Below, in pieces: positions 24,809-36,350 of a stretch of DNA of 64,000 nucleotides. Source of the stretch: Dillenia suffruticosa (Eukaryota > Streptophyta > Magnoliopsida > Dilleniales > Dilleniaceae); NCBI GenBank assembly GCA_033439265.1, contig JAVTVX010000013.1:22721000-22784999 (forward strand), in the 5' to 3' direction. The translations under genes and the position numbers were made by a program. Each line of letters opens with the position of its first letter. Positions within the stretch are counted from its first letter, which is position 1. Under the pieces are notes generated by a model that was not told the DNA's origin, ran no database searches, and worked only from the letters and a program-made list of their open reading frames with translations.

Positions 24809-26143
24809 CTTTTCAATCTTGACTGCTTTTAAGTTGGCTAATATATATTCCAAACCGGGCAAAAAATATTAATTAATTAATTAATAAATAAATAAATCAT
24901 GTCAAGATAGACAAATTTCTAATTTTTTTAACTTTTGATGCATTTAGTCTCAATGTCATTATTTTAAAACTATAGCATATTGTGCAGTTCCCTCTCACAA
25001 CTCTCCCATCATTTGGCTATGGTGTTGAAGATTAGCTAATTTTTCAAACCAAGGGAGCCCAGGTGTTTAAAAGGAATCATTAATTGAATAAGTTAAGTTG
25101 GGAGTCCTTTAAGAATTTTTTTGGGTATTATCTGCGGTTCTTTCTACTACTTCTACTACATTTCTTATCCTTCCTTTTTTTTTTTTTTTTATATATTATA
25201 TCGATCAGTATCCGGAATCATATTTCAACTAATCCGATTCGGAATTTACAGTAACCTATTTATGAGAACTACCCTCCTAACATAGTTTTTTTTATGCCTA
25301 AACTGCAAATCAAAATTTAAAATTTGATTAAGAGATTTATCACCACATTCTATTAGATCAATAATCCGTTAATTTTCCTTATGCTTCCCTTGAACTCGTG
25401 GATGGGGAATGCAATGCTATGAATTAACAAAATAACAGTCAAACCTTTACACATTCATAGAAAGACCCCAACTCCAATCCAACACCATCTGATCTGATCT
25501 GAACTCTGTGAATTGATTTTTTTTTTTCTCCTGGACTTTTTGAACGCTGTGCTTAACGGTTGCTTCTCAATGCTTAAATTTTAATTCATTGAATTTTCAT
25601 TTCTTTACGACAGAGCCTTTCGACTCACAACATAAAAAAAAAATTATAAATCGTATCAAATTCACAAGATTTACCTATTATTTCGTATATTCGATATATA
25701 CATACTCAAAATTTTTTATATAATTTTTTTCAAGATAATATTTTAAACAGAATATGATCTCAATAATTTAAACAGAATTTAATCCCAATACCTTAATATA
25801 ACCATCAAAGGCCTTTTAACTTGGTGTAATTGGTAGCCATGGATTCTTATTTCCTAATTATGCATGAGATGAACAAATCGAACGGCGTTAGCTAGTCTCA
25901 CAACTATACCATAGAATAGCAACAAGGCCATGTCAGTGTTATCCTTTTCGAGGTTAAGCCAACATACATGCGTGGCTCTCTTGATGCTACGCAACGGTTT
26001 GTCTTATAGCTTCAACTACCCATCAATTATTGTCCTTTAACCCGCATACCAGCTCTGGTAGTTATTGATCTTATGTAAGGCGGCTTTTATAACAAACAAA
26101 AGAATACAACCTTATCATATACCTCAGAAAAAAGATCCTTAAC
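24809..26143. other. Intergenic between the RING-H2 genes; contains a SINE-like copy
   Basis: A+T-rich DNA with SINE-like copy 5 inside. The last 200 bp or so is the presumed promoter of the second RING-H2 gene. No other gene was seen. Confidence 0.35.
25175..25370 (-). mobile_element. SINE-like dispersed repeat, copy 5
   Basis: The plus strand carries a T-run, then ATATCGATCAGTATCCGGAA, ACTAATCCGATTCGGAATTT, ACTACCCTCCTAACATAG, AACTGCAAATCAAAATTT and ATTCTATTAGATCAATAATC. It matches copy 3 throughout its length and is one of the fullest copies. Confidence 0.6.
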
Positions 26144-26692
26144 TTGGCCATGGAAAGGCAACCTATTCCCACACTTCTCCGAGCTCCACCACCCAAACCG
26201 GGGGCGAATTCTTCTTGGAACTCCGATTTGTCACCGTTGGGTTTCATTCTCGCTTTCATTGCCTTGGTGGGCATCCCAATTTTGCTTTATATTTTCTTTT
26301 CTTCGATAAGGTGCCCTACAAATCCATTCAGGTCAGGTCGTGCTCAAAGACGTCTTCAAGAAAGATTGTGTAGAGAAATGAGAAGTGAAGGTAGATTTTC
26401 TAACATTAAGATTGTTAAATATTCCAAAGGGGTTGTTGACCTTGGAGAGACCGGCCATGAGTGTCCTGTGTGTTTGTCCGTCTTTATGGAAGGGGAAGAT
26501 GTTAGGCAGCTACCCAGATGTAAGCACCCATTTCATGTTGATTGTATTGACATGTGGCTCTACTCTCACCCAAATTGTCCGGTTTGTCGCACTTTTGTTA
26601 GTTCCTCTAAGGCCCCCCGGTCGGCGACGCCCACAGTCACCGGAGAGGATGATTTTCGACAAGGCCTCCCCAATTCAGGTAATCTGGTTTGA
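26144..26692 (+). CDS. RING-H2 finger protein, ATL-like E3 ubiquitin ligase (182 aa)
   Basis: Single-exon protein starting [13 protein letters not shown] Pro-rich N terminus is followed by a transmembrane segment (~32-54, with [20 protein letters not shown]) and a basic linker. A complete RING-H2 finger follows: C107, C110, C126, H128, H131, C134, C145, C148, with canonical spacing. ATL proteins recruit ubiquitin-conjugating enzymes to membranes, and many respond to elicitors or hormones. A second Met at residue 3 could also serve as the start. The finger is close to that of the upstream gene ([19 protein letters not shown]), so the two look like an old local duplication whose N and C termini have drifted apart. 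Confidence 0.88.
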   Translation: MAMERQPIPTLLRAPPPKPGANSSWNSDLSPLGFILAFIALVGIPILLYIFFSSIRCPTNPFRSGRAQRRLQERLCREMRSEGRFSNIKIVKYSKGVVDLGETGHECPVCLSVFMEGEDVRQLPRCKHPFHVDCIDMWLYSHPNCPVCRTFVSSSKAPRSATPTVTGEDDFRQGLPNSGNLV

Positions 26693-27107
26693 TGATTTTT
26701 TTTCTTCTGTATTTACCCCTTTCCCAGAATTTTAAGAATTCGGAGATAATATATGTGGTCAGCCAATTGTGTGTATATGAGATTTTTTAGGCCAACTCTT
26801 GTCTCTGCCCAGCACTTGTAGAGATGTTGAATTTATGTCAACTCCTAAGCACTCTCGTTGAGTAAAATTGCTGCAGTAAAAAATCTGAAAAATTTTCATA
26901 TTGGGATCCCTTCTCCTCCACAAAGTTCACCTCAACTGTTTGTACGTGGCACGAAACACTGGTCCTCGGGCACAAAGTTTCTCCAATACTCATATTCCCC
27001 CCATGCATAGTCACACTTATACACACATCAGAGTAACGCCTGTACACACTAAAAAGATCAAATACAAATTAGTATTGGATAATTCATCTGATAAAAGATT
27101 TTGATTG

Positions 27108-27147
<40 letters not shown>

Positions 27148-29273
27148 GTTCTTGTTGAGTTCAGTTTATAGGTAGAAAGGGTCATTTTACGCGAGTCGTT
27201 TCAATTCAGGGTGCACCATTTTGCAGTCCTGCCCGTCAGAGCTGGAGTCCTTGTTGGGAAAAGACTCATAGAGCTTTCCTAATTTGAGAACCTGGCCTCA
27301 GTGTTTTTGTTTAGTGTATTTTGGGCCTTTTGTGTTTTCTTTTATTTCTCTTAGGAGTTAACCCCCTCAAGAACACCCAAAAAAAGGAATCATCTTTCAT
27401 TTTGTGGGCCAATCAGTATTAGAAAAAAATGAAAATATTTCTTCTTTTTTGGTACATAAAATGAAAATATTTCATAAAGATTGATATACTTTGCAAATTT
27501 TGAATTTTATTTGATTTTATAAATATTGTAAATTACTTTTTCCTTGTGCAGAAAGCAATATTCCAGACCTTTTGAATGGTTTCACTGGCCCTACATATTA
27601 AGTCTCCGCAACAAATGAGACTTGTCCTAGAAAATAATTAACACATTAAGAGTTTTTCTGGCAGCCTAGAAAATTGTGGTCCCTTAATTGGGTCCTCAAA
27701 AAATAAACAATGGTCCACATTGGTGGCTCTTCAAAACATGGGGGTGCGATAAAAGGACACCTAAATAAAACGTGGGTCAAACTAGGTGCCGGGGGTTGTA
27801 TTCGGTCATTTTTTTAATTAATATATATTTAAAATTAAATTTTAATTATTTTAATCTAAATATTAACAATTCTCTCGATTTAATTTTTTTTTATTTTTAA
27901 ATTTTAAATTAAAACTTAATTAAAGGATTTATTATCTATATCCATCGGTTATTTAATTGGGATACGTTGACTTAAAACAGGAACTTCCTGTGTACGGGCA
28001 CAAACCTATGCGGCAAGCCCTTGTGCTGTGATGAAATGAAGCAACATGAAATTCATTGCTGGAAAAAAGGAGCTTTTGCCTCATCTCTCAACGATTTTTT
28101 TTTTCCCTCTTGGGTTTTAAATAAAAGATAATACCAAAATCGATCAAGATCATAGTGTTAACACATATATTCTATGAATAAATTATTAAACGTGCACAAA
28201 AATCAACAAGAGGTCGCCTGTACCTAAGCAAGAGTTTGTAGATATGCAGATGTTTATCTCGGGTAGATCTGTTTTCAACTTATATTAATCATTTGATTTA
28301 TAATATTTTTTATTAAAATAATTTTTTAATTAAATATCACCTAGCGTGCCTTGAGTATACTGTTTTTGACGGGACAAGACAGATCAAGCCCATTTTTTTT
28401 TTTTAGATTTAAGCGAATCATATCTTATTAATTAAATTCTAAAATGAATTGATTGACAGACCTGATATTATCCATTTTCTGCCACCATTAAAATTAATCT
28501 ACACAACGACCGGTTAGCAAGATTCCATTCTCCCCACCCCCCCCCCAATACTTTCCTTTTTCTCCCCACGGGCGGCGTGAGCAGAAGTCTCAGGGGCGGC
28601 CAAGTTTTTTATTTTATTTTATTTATTTATTTTTCCGGTGAATAATATTGGCTGAATCTTTGCTAGCACCGGCAAGGCAATCAAACATATGTAAGCGGTA
28701 TTTTGAGTTCGCTAAAATTTCATAAAGAGGAATTAAAATTATTATTATTATTATTATTATATAATATTTATTTTACTTAATTTCAATTAAGTTTGGTATT
28801 AACTTTTTCAGATAAAAGCATAAGATCTCAGTTGGAATTGCTGCTTCATGCTTGCTGTCCCATTAGGAAAGCTCCTCTAACACAACCCATTTTAAAATCA
28901 CACTCCTAAAAGAAAAAGGAATCTAAAGAAAAATTAGGACAACGTAAAAAATTAATACATAATTAAAGCGACGAATCACGTCCGTCCGATCTGAGTAAAA
29001 ATGATGGTGATGATGGAGTTACGTAGAAGATGATCAAAGCACTCCTTTGAATACGACCATCCACCAACATCTTTAAAGCTCATGCGTACTCGACACTGCT
29101 CCCGTCCGTTTAAAATTAAAAAAAAAAAAAAAAAAAAATTTGAAAATTCATCCGTTAAAAATTTATAGAAGGGGGAAGCAACAAGAAACCCCGTGAGAAA
29201 GCTTCGAAGCAGACAACTCCCGAGTCTACGTGGCATTCGCGTGAGTTCTCTCCCTTCTTTACTCTCTTGTTCC
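26693..29273. other. Intergenic, no gene recognised
   Basis: A+T-rich DNA with a long T-run (about 27114-27142), a poly-C tract (about 28538-28553), an ATT microsatellite (28738-28760) and an A-run (about 29117-29138). Part of the 27.1-27.4 kb stretch reads like the 3' UTR of a retroposed element, but no coding domain is present. Confidence 0.3.
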
Positions 29274-29294
29274 TCTCTCTCTCTCTCTCTCTCT
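29274..29294. repeat. (CT)n microsatellite in GT14 leader
   Basis: About ten CT units lie some 120 bp upstream of the GT14 start codon, probably in the 5' UTR or core promoter. Pyrimidine-rich patches at this position are common in plant promoters. Confidence 0.85.
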
Positions 29295-29416
29295 ACCCTA
29301 ATTTAATTCAATTTTTCCAAATTAGATCCGGCAGTTTTTCTTAGGGTTTTGGAACGAATAATTTTGATGCCCAATTTTGAAAATTACCTAAAACCCAGAA
29401 CCTGATTTATCGATAA

Positions 29417-32400
29417 ATGAAAAGGGTTCACAACCATTTCTTCTTTAATCGAAGATGGTTGAGACCCATCATTGTAATTTCCGTCACTTTTTGCGCTTTC
29501 TTGCTCATTTTGCTTTTGAGAAATCGAAACAGCGAAAATTCCGAGCAAAACCCTGGTGTTTTACCAAAACTGCCGAGGTTTGCGTACTTGATTTCGGGAA
29601 CTAAAGGTGATTTTTTGAGAGTGAAGAGGCTTCTTCAGGTAGTGTATCATCCGAGGAACTTCTATTTGTTGCATCTTGATCTTGAGGCTTTGGATAGTGA
29701 GAGACTTGAATTGGGGAAGTATGTGAAATCCGATGTCGTGCTTAGGGAATTTGGGAATGTGATGGTGGTGGGGAAGGCGGATTTGATTACGGCTAAGGGT
29801 CCCACGATGATTGCGTCGACACTTCATGCGGTCGCGATTTTGTTGAAGCAGGCTAAGGATTGGGACTGGTTTGTGAATCTCAGTGCCGAGGATTATCCAC
29901 TTGTTTCCCAAGATGGTTAGTTTGATCTTCTCTGAATACTCAGCGTGGTGTTTGAAGTTGTTTGGATTTGTTTGCTTAAGATTGCAATGTTTGCCTTTTA
30001 TGATTGGGTAATGTGCTAAAAACGATGCCGTGTTTAGTTATCTGGGATTTTTTAGGCTTGGGTTATTGTGCAATTTGCTAATTTAGATTAGTTTACTTTT
30101 GAATTAGCCACTGAGCTGAATGGCCCCAACTAAGTCTGGTATTAAAGATGAGTTGAGTTGCTAAGTTATATTTCTTGTTCTGCTATTTGGAACCTTAGAA
30201 AGCTTTTTGCATCGTTCCAAATCTTGGCAGACATGCTTGAAAGTTTTGATGCTATTGGTTGGTGTTGGTCCTTGAATGTGGAATTCTTTTTTATCAATTT
30301 CGATGTGCTAAGAGGATTCTCAACACTGTCTATTTAACTGGGAACAGAAAGAGTGTTAATGGGCATCCCACCCTTGTCCCGTGGTACTTTGTGCACCATG
30401 CCATGTCAATCTCCAAAAGAATTCAGATCCCATGTTCTTTTGTTAATTATCTTGCTAGTTAGACCAAAATATGATCATATGTGAGGAAAACTATATTCTT
30501 GTTATTTGCCACATCCCTGTGTTTACCATTTCTATTAGGAAGCATAGCACAGCACTTTTTTTTTTGGAAGAGGGGGGATCCCTCGCAGAAAGGCATCTGC
30601 TTTACTCCTAGATCAGTTAGCATGTTATGTAAATCAAGCTTCTGTTGTTTTTTGGATAGATTCTCATTCCACTTCAAATCTCATTTTTCCGCTGTAATCA
30701 CATAAATGTGGCGATTATATTATCATGGTGTCAACCTCAAAATCTGTTTTTGATTTTTATCCAACTGAATTTTTAGAACATTTTCATTTTATTTTATTTC
30801 ATTTTTCGGTTGAGGGGGTGTCAAATATATTTTTCTGCCCCAACTTTCAAGTGGTAAGATGTATGTAGAACTTTTGATGACGGCTGATCTATTTACAAAT
30901 TGTTGTTTCCTTCAGATCTCCTACACATATTCTCATATTTGCCCAGGGATTTGAACTTCCTAGAGCACACAAGTGATATTGGTTGGAAAGAGTGAGTATG
31001 GAGTTCTTATAGTTAAACTTGTTCCATGTGGCTTTTCACTTACTATTTGTTTTTAATGTAGTTTTAAATAGAAACCCACTATTATCATTGAACTTCATCT
31101 TATTGAATTGTTGCAGACATCATAGAGCGAGACCTATCATTATAGATTCTGCCCTGTATCAATCAAAGAAATCCAGTGTCTTTTGGGCTAAAGAAAAAAG
31201 GTCTCTACCTGCTTCATTTAAATTATTTACAGGTAATGGATCAGCATATTGTTTTTTCTATCATTTGAATGACAAGACTCTGAGTGAATAATTTTATTTG
31301 CAAGCTTGCAATTATAGAATCTGTTCAATACTGGGACATTAAAGATGAAAATAAGTATTCTTGAATACATGCTTCTACAATCGCAATGCCTTAACACGTT
31401 GTCTTTCTCATATGTGCTTGTGCAACCAAAGTAGATGAAACATAGATCTGTTTGATTGCTTATTGGTGGTTTTCTTCTTTTTTATCATCTGCTTCAACCT
31501 AAATTATTTGAAGTAGTGTCTGCTAGTATTAGATATAAAATAAAGGATGTGTATTGTTTACTTATATTATTGTGTTCTTTGTTAGGGTCTCTTCTTGTCA
31601 GTCAGATGACATTATAGGGATTTTTTTTTGCAAAATTCCTTTTCTCTTCCAATATGGATTTTATCTTGCTTGGCCAATCCATCTCTTGTGTTTGCCTTCT
31701 TGTTTGTTCTCTTCCAAGCTGTCAAATGTTGCTTGCGTTCTTTTTCAGGTGAACTGTTCACTTGGGCAAATGATGCATGTCCCGACACAATATGACCTGA
31801 ATATGTATACAGCCGTTTGATGCCTTACATCTCTGAGGATTAGATGAGTCCAAGATTTGTACTAACCAGAGAGTTCGCAGCAGAACTTTTTTCACACTTA
31901 GACATTTTTTTCCCTTTAATTTAGAGCATGAATCTTTACTAGTAGATCAAGAAACTTGCACGCTTGATACTCATTTAAACCAGATTGCAGCAGGAGTTTG
32001 TCTTTTAATTTAGTATAGAGATAGTTATTACTTAAAAATCATTTGAGCACCATTTTTTTTTCCTCTCTCTTTTGGCTAATTGAGAAAGGTGGCAGGGAGC
32101 GGCTAGCGTTGTTATTGCCTCTTGATCTTACCATGAGGGCCTCCACCCATTGTGAAATATTTGATTTGAATTTGAAATTTTAAACACTCTATGATCCATG
32201 TCATAAATTCATAGAGTAGGCAAAATTCATGCTATATGGCATTAATATAATGACACAATGTACCAGTATTGCTGTGTTCCGAATCCATTTTTATCTTTGC
32301 ATTTAACATGTCAGCTTTATGTTTACTTCGATCTTTTTGGTTCCGAACCACATATGGATAATATGGTTATTTGGCAATGAAATCAGATATTTTTTGTAGA

Positions 32401-32951
32401 ATCCGGTGGTCTTGATATGAACATGGTGATCTACAGGTTCTGAGTGGGTGGTCCTCACAAAATCTTTCCTGGAATTTTGTGTGTGGGGATGGGATAATCT
32501 CCCACGAATTCTCCTGATGTACTACACAAATTTCTTGTCGTCCCCGGAGGGCTACTTCCACACTGTTGTCTGCAACCACAAAGATTATCAGAACACAACA
32601 GTGAACCATGACTTGCATTACATTAAGTGGGATAATCCTCCTAGGCAACACCCAATTTCTCTAACATTAGAACATTTTGACGAGATGGTTGTGAGTGGAG
32701 CACCTTTTGCTCATGAGATTGCGACAGACGATCCAGTACTGAACAAAATTGATCAGGAGCTCTTGAGGAGGTCAGAGGGTCATTTTACTCCCGGTGGATG
32801 GTGCTTGGGTAACTCTCATCTCGGTAAAGATCCTTGTCTTGTTTTCGGTAGTCCTAGCGCTGTTAAACCCACTGTAAATTCGAAGAGGTTAGAAAAACTA
32901 ATAGTAAAGCTCCTTGACGTGGATAGCTTCAGATCAAAACAGTGTAATTAG
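29417..32951 (+). CDS. GLCAT14C: GT14 family beta-glucuronosyltransferase (GlcAT14-like)
   Basis: Four exons, 29417-29915, 30916-30991, 31117-31232 and 32437-32951, with GT-AG introns and consistent phases, give 401 aa. A short basic cytosolic tail and one membrane anchor (~17-35, IIVISVTFCAFLLILLL) mark a type II Golgi protein. The core-2/I-branching (GT14) domain follows: FAYLISGTKGD, then YLLHLD, DWFVNLSAEDYPL, SLPASFKLFTGSEWVVL, WDNLPRILLMYY, SPEGYFHTVVCN and GGWCLG. Arabidopsis GlcAT14A-C add glucuronic acid to beta-1,6- and beta-1,3-galactan side chains of arabinogalactan proteins, the likely reaction here. The length and the position beside a DOF2.4-like gene fit GlcAT14C (At2g37585); the letter is inferred partly from that synteny. 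The stop after QCN is in frame and no defect is seen. Confidence 0.9.
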
Positions 32952-34883
32952 TGACCTTTTTATTTTATACATTTTTTCTTCTCTACTGCTTCATTTTGTT
33001 GCACAAAATTTTGTGTTCAACCAACAGTTGAACAATAGTTTGCGTGGCAATGTGATCGGTAATGTTGGATGTTGATTTAGCAAATCAAAGCAGTGATCCA
33101 GCTGTGAAGAAATGCAGACGTATGAACACAAAATCAAAACCTCTGACTTCTTTGTCATGGATGACTAGGTATTCAAGTTTATGCGAGGCCCCCGACAGGC
33201 TAGCTTGGGTGGAAACCTGCTTCCTGTAGATCCTCAATAAGACATTCATTCTCTTAAACTTTATTTTATTTTATTTTATTTTATTGATATATAAGGAGAT
33301 ACAAACTCGAGACTATTATGGGTGGAAGTGGAGGGGAAACAGTTGAGGTATAACTCATTGGCCTCTTAAACTTTATATAAATAATATATTCATTCTCTAA
33401 CGTTGATATAAATCTATGATTGTTTTCGATTGTTCCTCTACTATATAAGTTGGTGTTCACAAGGTTGGGTTCACTGTAGCTGCAAACAGTTAGGAGCCAA
33501 TTGCTTAAGACTGCTTAGCCACCAAGCATCTGTTTCCCCCGCTATGAACCCCGGAATTGTATCTCATAGGTAAAATCTATAATTTCACTTTCGGTGGACT
33601 TGTTTTCTTAGTAGTGTCAAAAAGGAACGATTCTAAGTGTATTGACAAACAATTTGAACAGATTTACAACTATATAATTGTTAATGCAATGTTAAGTTAT
33701 TCTTCTACATGACAAGATAGTGCGAGGAAAACTGGAGAAATAATTGTGGGGAAGAGGATTCCCTTTCTTGGATTTAGTCTTAATTCTTAAGGAAAAAAGT
33801 GTTGGCCTAGGTCATTACTTTTTTGCCGTTGCTGTCTGCTCTTTTGCTGCCCCTACCACCACCTACCTCTGCTGTGTGCTGTTGTGTCAACTATGCTTCA
33901 TTTGTCACATACTACAACTCCCTAACGCAGCAATGGCTGCTCTTCACCAACCAGCCTGATACTATGCACTCCTGTGAATCAGCGACATATATGGTTGCAA
34001 AGAATATTTATAAAGACAATTAATCACCTACTTATTTTCTTTTACTTAATTACAGATATTCAAAAATAAGACTATTTCACTTTGAATAGCTATAAAGTTT
34101 AATTTAGAAATTGATTCTTATAATATTCGTATTTTTATTTTTAAGACTTGAATTTGAGATATTGATTAAAAGAGTTTAGTATCCTGTCATTAGACACTGA
34201 GGTTGTCGGTATTCGAAATTCATGCATGACATGATTAGCTATTGTTGTTCCATGAATGGCAAAGCTAGAAATACAATATGTATTTAAAATTCTAGTTTCA
34301 GGAGTGAGAGCTTTAATTTTAGCAGGCAAACAACAATTGAAATTATGATTTTTAAAATTATATTCATTAATCTTTACAAAAAAATATCAGGGACAGCTGT
34401 GGCAGTGCACCCTCCTCCCTTCACCCCTATTTCCATAGAAAATTGATCGTTTTTTATATGTATTCTTCATTATGACGCTGTATATCATTTTCTGCATATC
34501 TCAAAGTTATTTTTGTCATAAAACATAGATCTTTAAAAAAAAAAAAAAAAAATGATGATATGAGTATTTGATGACAAATATAGAGAAAAAGTAAGTTCTT
34601 ATAGGAATATACGATGTGGTAATAAAAGAGCATGTGGCCGAAATATACTACAGTTAATTCAAAGCACGAATAAAAAGGTGTAGGAAACATGATGAACAGA
34701 TGCAGGCACTTTAAACAAAGCCAAAAAAAGGGGGGTTAATATTAGTAAAGCTAATTATAGAACATGGTAAAGAGAGCTAATGATCCATGAAGGAAAGAAA
34801 ATCGATATTTTCAAATAACAAAGTTAAAATTTAAGAATGACGATAGCTAGCCACATTGTTCCTGTATTGGTGCCCTTTTCTTG

Positions 34884-34914
<31 letters not shown>

Positions 34915-35253
34915 AGTCTTTGAATAATAAAGTAAAGTTGTTTGGGTCTTTCTCCGGATTTTGATTTAAATTATGGAAAGCAATGTGATAAGATATTAAG
35001 TTGCATTTTATTAGGGCTGCTTCATATATTTATATATATATATATATATATATTTGTTTTGATTATAAACTTTATAATATAATATGTTTACAACCATGTT
35101 AAGGTTTTTGGTTGAGGGTAAATTAGAGATGTGAGAAATATATTTTTTTGGGCTTTAAAATTTTCTTTAATTGTTTTAAAGATTACATAGAGTACTTATT
35201 TGCATTTTTATTTTTATTTTTTTGTGAATGTACTTATTTGCATCTGTAACAAA
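32952..35253. other. Intergenic, no gene recognised
   Basis: The GT14 3' UTR is followed by A+T-rich DNA. It contains one probable SINE (33261-33363), A-runs at about 34533-34551 and 34884-34910, and an AT microsatellite (about 35032-35052). The open frames at 33744-34023 have no recognisable family. Confidence 0.3.
33261..33363 (-). mobile_element. Third tRNA-derived SINE-like copy
   Basis: On the minus strand, GGCCAATGAGTTATACCTCA (an A-box-like head, 33363-33344) is followed 48 bp on by AGTCTCGAGTTTGTATC (B-box-like, 33315-33299) and an A-rich (TAAAA)n-type tail. The head matches the general form of plant tRNA-derived SINEs. It is unrelated in sequence to the six-copy family. Confidence 0.45.
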
Positions 35254-35266
35254 CACTACAAAAAAA

Positions 35267-35870
35267 CAAGTTTTTAGCCACAAATTTAGCGACGAAAATT
35301 TAATAAAAATTTGTCGCTAAATTCGTTAGCGACGAAATTAGCGACGAAAAAATTTTCATCGCTAATTACGCGTCGCAAAAATTTAGCTACGAAAAATAAG
35401 AAATTCGTCGCTAAATTTAGCGACGAATAATTTTTTGTCGCTAAATCCGTCGCAAATTTAGCGACGAAAATATAAAATTCGTCGCTAACTTTAGCGACGA
35501 AAATATAAATTCGTCGCTAAATTTAGCGATAGATAATTTTTTGTCGCTAAACTTGTGACGGATTTAGCGACAAAACATTATTCGTCGCTAAATTTAGCGA
35601 CGAATTTTATAATTTTGTCACTAAATTTAGCGACGAATTATTAGCGACAAATTTAGCGACAAAAAATTATCCGTCTCTAAATTTAGCGACGAAAATATAA
35701 AATTCGTCGCTAAATTTAGCGACGAATAATTTTTCATCGCTAAATTCGTCGCAAATTTAGCAACGAAAAATTATCTGTCGCTAATTTATGGACAAAAAAA
35801 ATTCGTCGCTAAATTAACGACGGATATAAATTCGTCGCAAAATTTGTCGCTAAATTATGAATGAAAAATA
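35267..35870. repeat. CACTA 5' subterminal motif array
   Basis: Dense alternating copies of AGCGACGAA and TTCGTCGCT, often paired as short palindromes around A+T-rich spacers. They are presumed transposase-binding sites and could fold into many small hairpins. Degenerate variants (GCGACAAA, GCAACGAA) are interspersed. Confidence 0.85.
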
Positions 35871-35875
35871 ATGCG

Positions 35876-35945
35876 GTCCCGCCTGAACCCGAGCCCGCCC
35901 GCCCGAGCAAGCATCCGCCCGCACACCCGCCCGAGCCGGCGCCCA
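35876..35945 (-). other. G-rich tract inside the CACTA element
   Basis: The minus strand has many closely spaced GG/GGG runs (GGCTCGGGCGGG-type), in sharp contrast with the A+T-rich surroundings. It could form G-quadruplexes. It directly adjoins the tRNA-like module and has no counterpart elsewhere in the window, so it may be captured sequence. Confidence 0.6.
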
Positions 35946-35998
35946 CAGTGCCTACCTCACTTAATTCTTGAAAATTGCCTTTGCTTTGCTTCCACCAA

Positions 35999-36052
35999 GG
36001 TTCGAACCCCTGCGCTTCCATAAACCTTTAAGATCCTGTAACCATCAAGCTA
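35999..36052 (-). other. tRNA-like Pol III A-box/B-box module in the CACTA element
   Basis: On the minus strand, TAGCTTGATGGTT (36052-36040) fits an A box (TRGCNNARNGG-like) and GGTTCGAACC (36008-35999) is a perfect B box. They start 44 bp apart, as in tRNA genes. No full cloverleaf, CCA-adjacent acceptor stem or A-rich tail was found, so it is neither a tRNA gene nor a clear SINE. It is either captured tRNA-related DNA or a chance composite. Confidence 0.5.
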
Positions 36053-36350
36053 AATGTTAATATCTGTAATAATTTTTTTTTTTTTTACTTATTATCTTTT
36101 CTTCACATTTTTCTAATAATAATAAAACAATATAAAATAACAATTTATTATAAAATAATAAAATATTAGTGTAAAATAAAATAATAAAAGATTTAAAAAA
36201 ATAATAATACTATTTTTTTAAAAGATAAAATAAAAATAAAATATAACATATTACTTAAAAATAATAAATGTGATTAATTTTTTTAAACTTTTTAAAATAA
36301 AAAATAAAAAATATATATTTATATTTTATTTTATTTTATTATATTTTAAA

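Noticed and set aside
29561-29911. 116-codon minus-strand frame opposite GT14 exon 1
   Set aside because: It is an antisense shadow of a well-supported coding exon with no motif of its own.
35809-36021. 70-codon minus-strand frame in the CACTA element starting MEAQGFEPW
   Set aside because: It spans the tRNA-like module and the G-rich tract, has Gly-rich low complexity and runs into the subterminal repeats. It is not a transposase domain.
35999-36052. Genuine tRNA gene inside the CACTA element
   Set aside because: A and B boxes are spaced correctly, but I could not form a cloverleaf with acceptor and anticodon stems.
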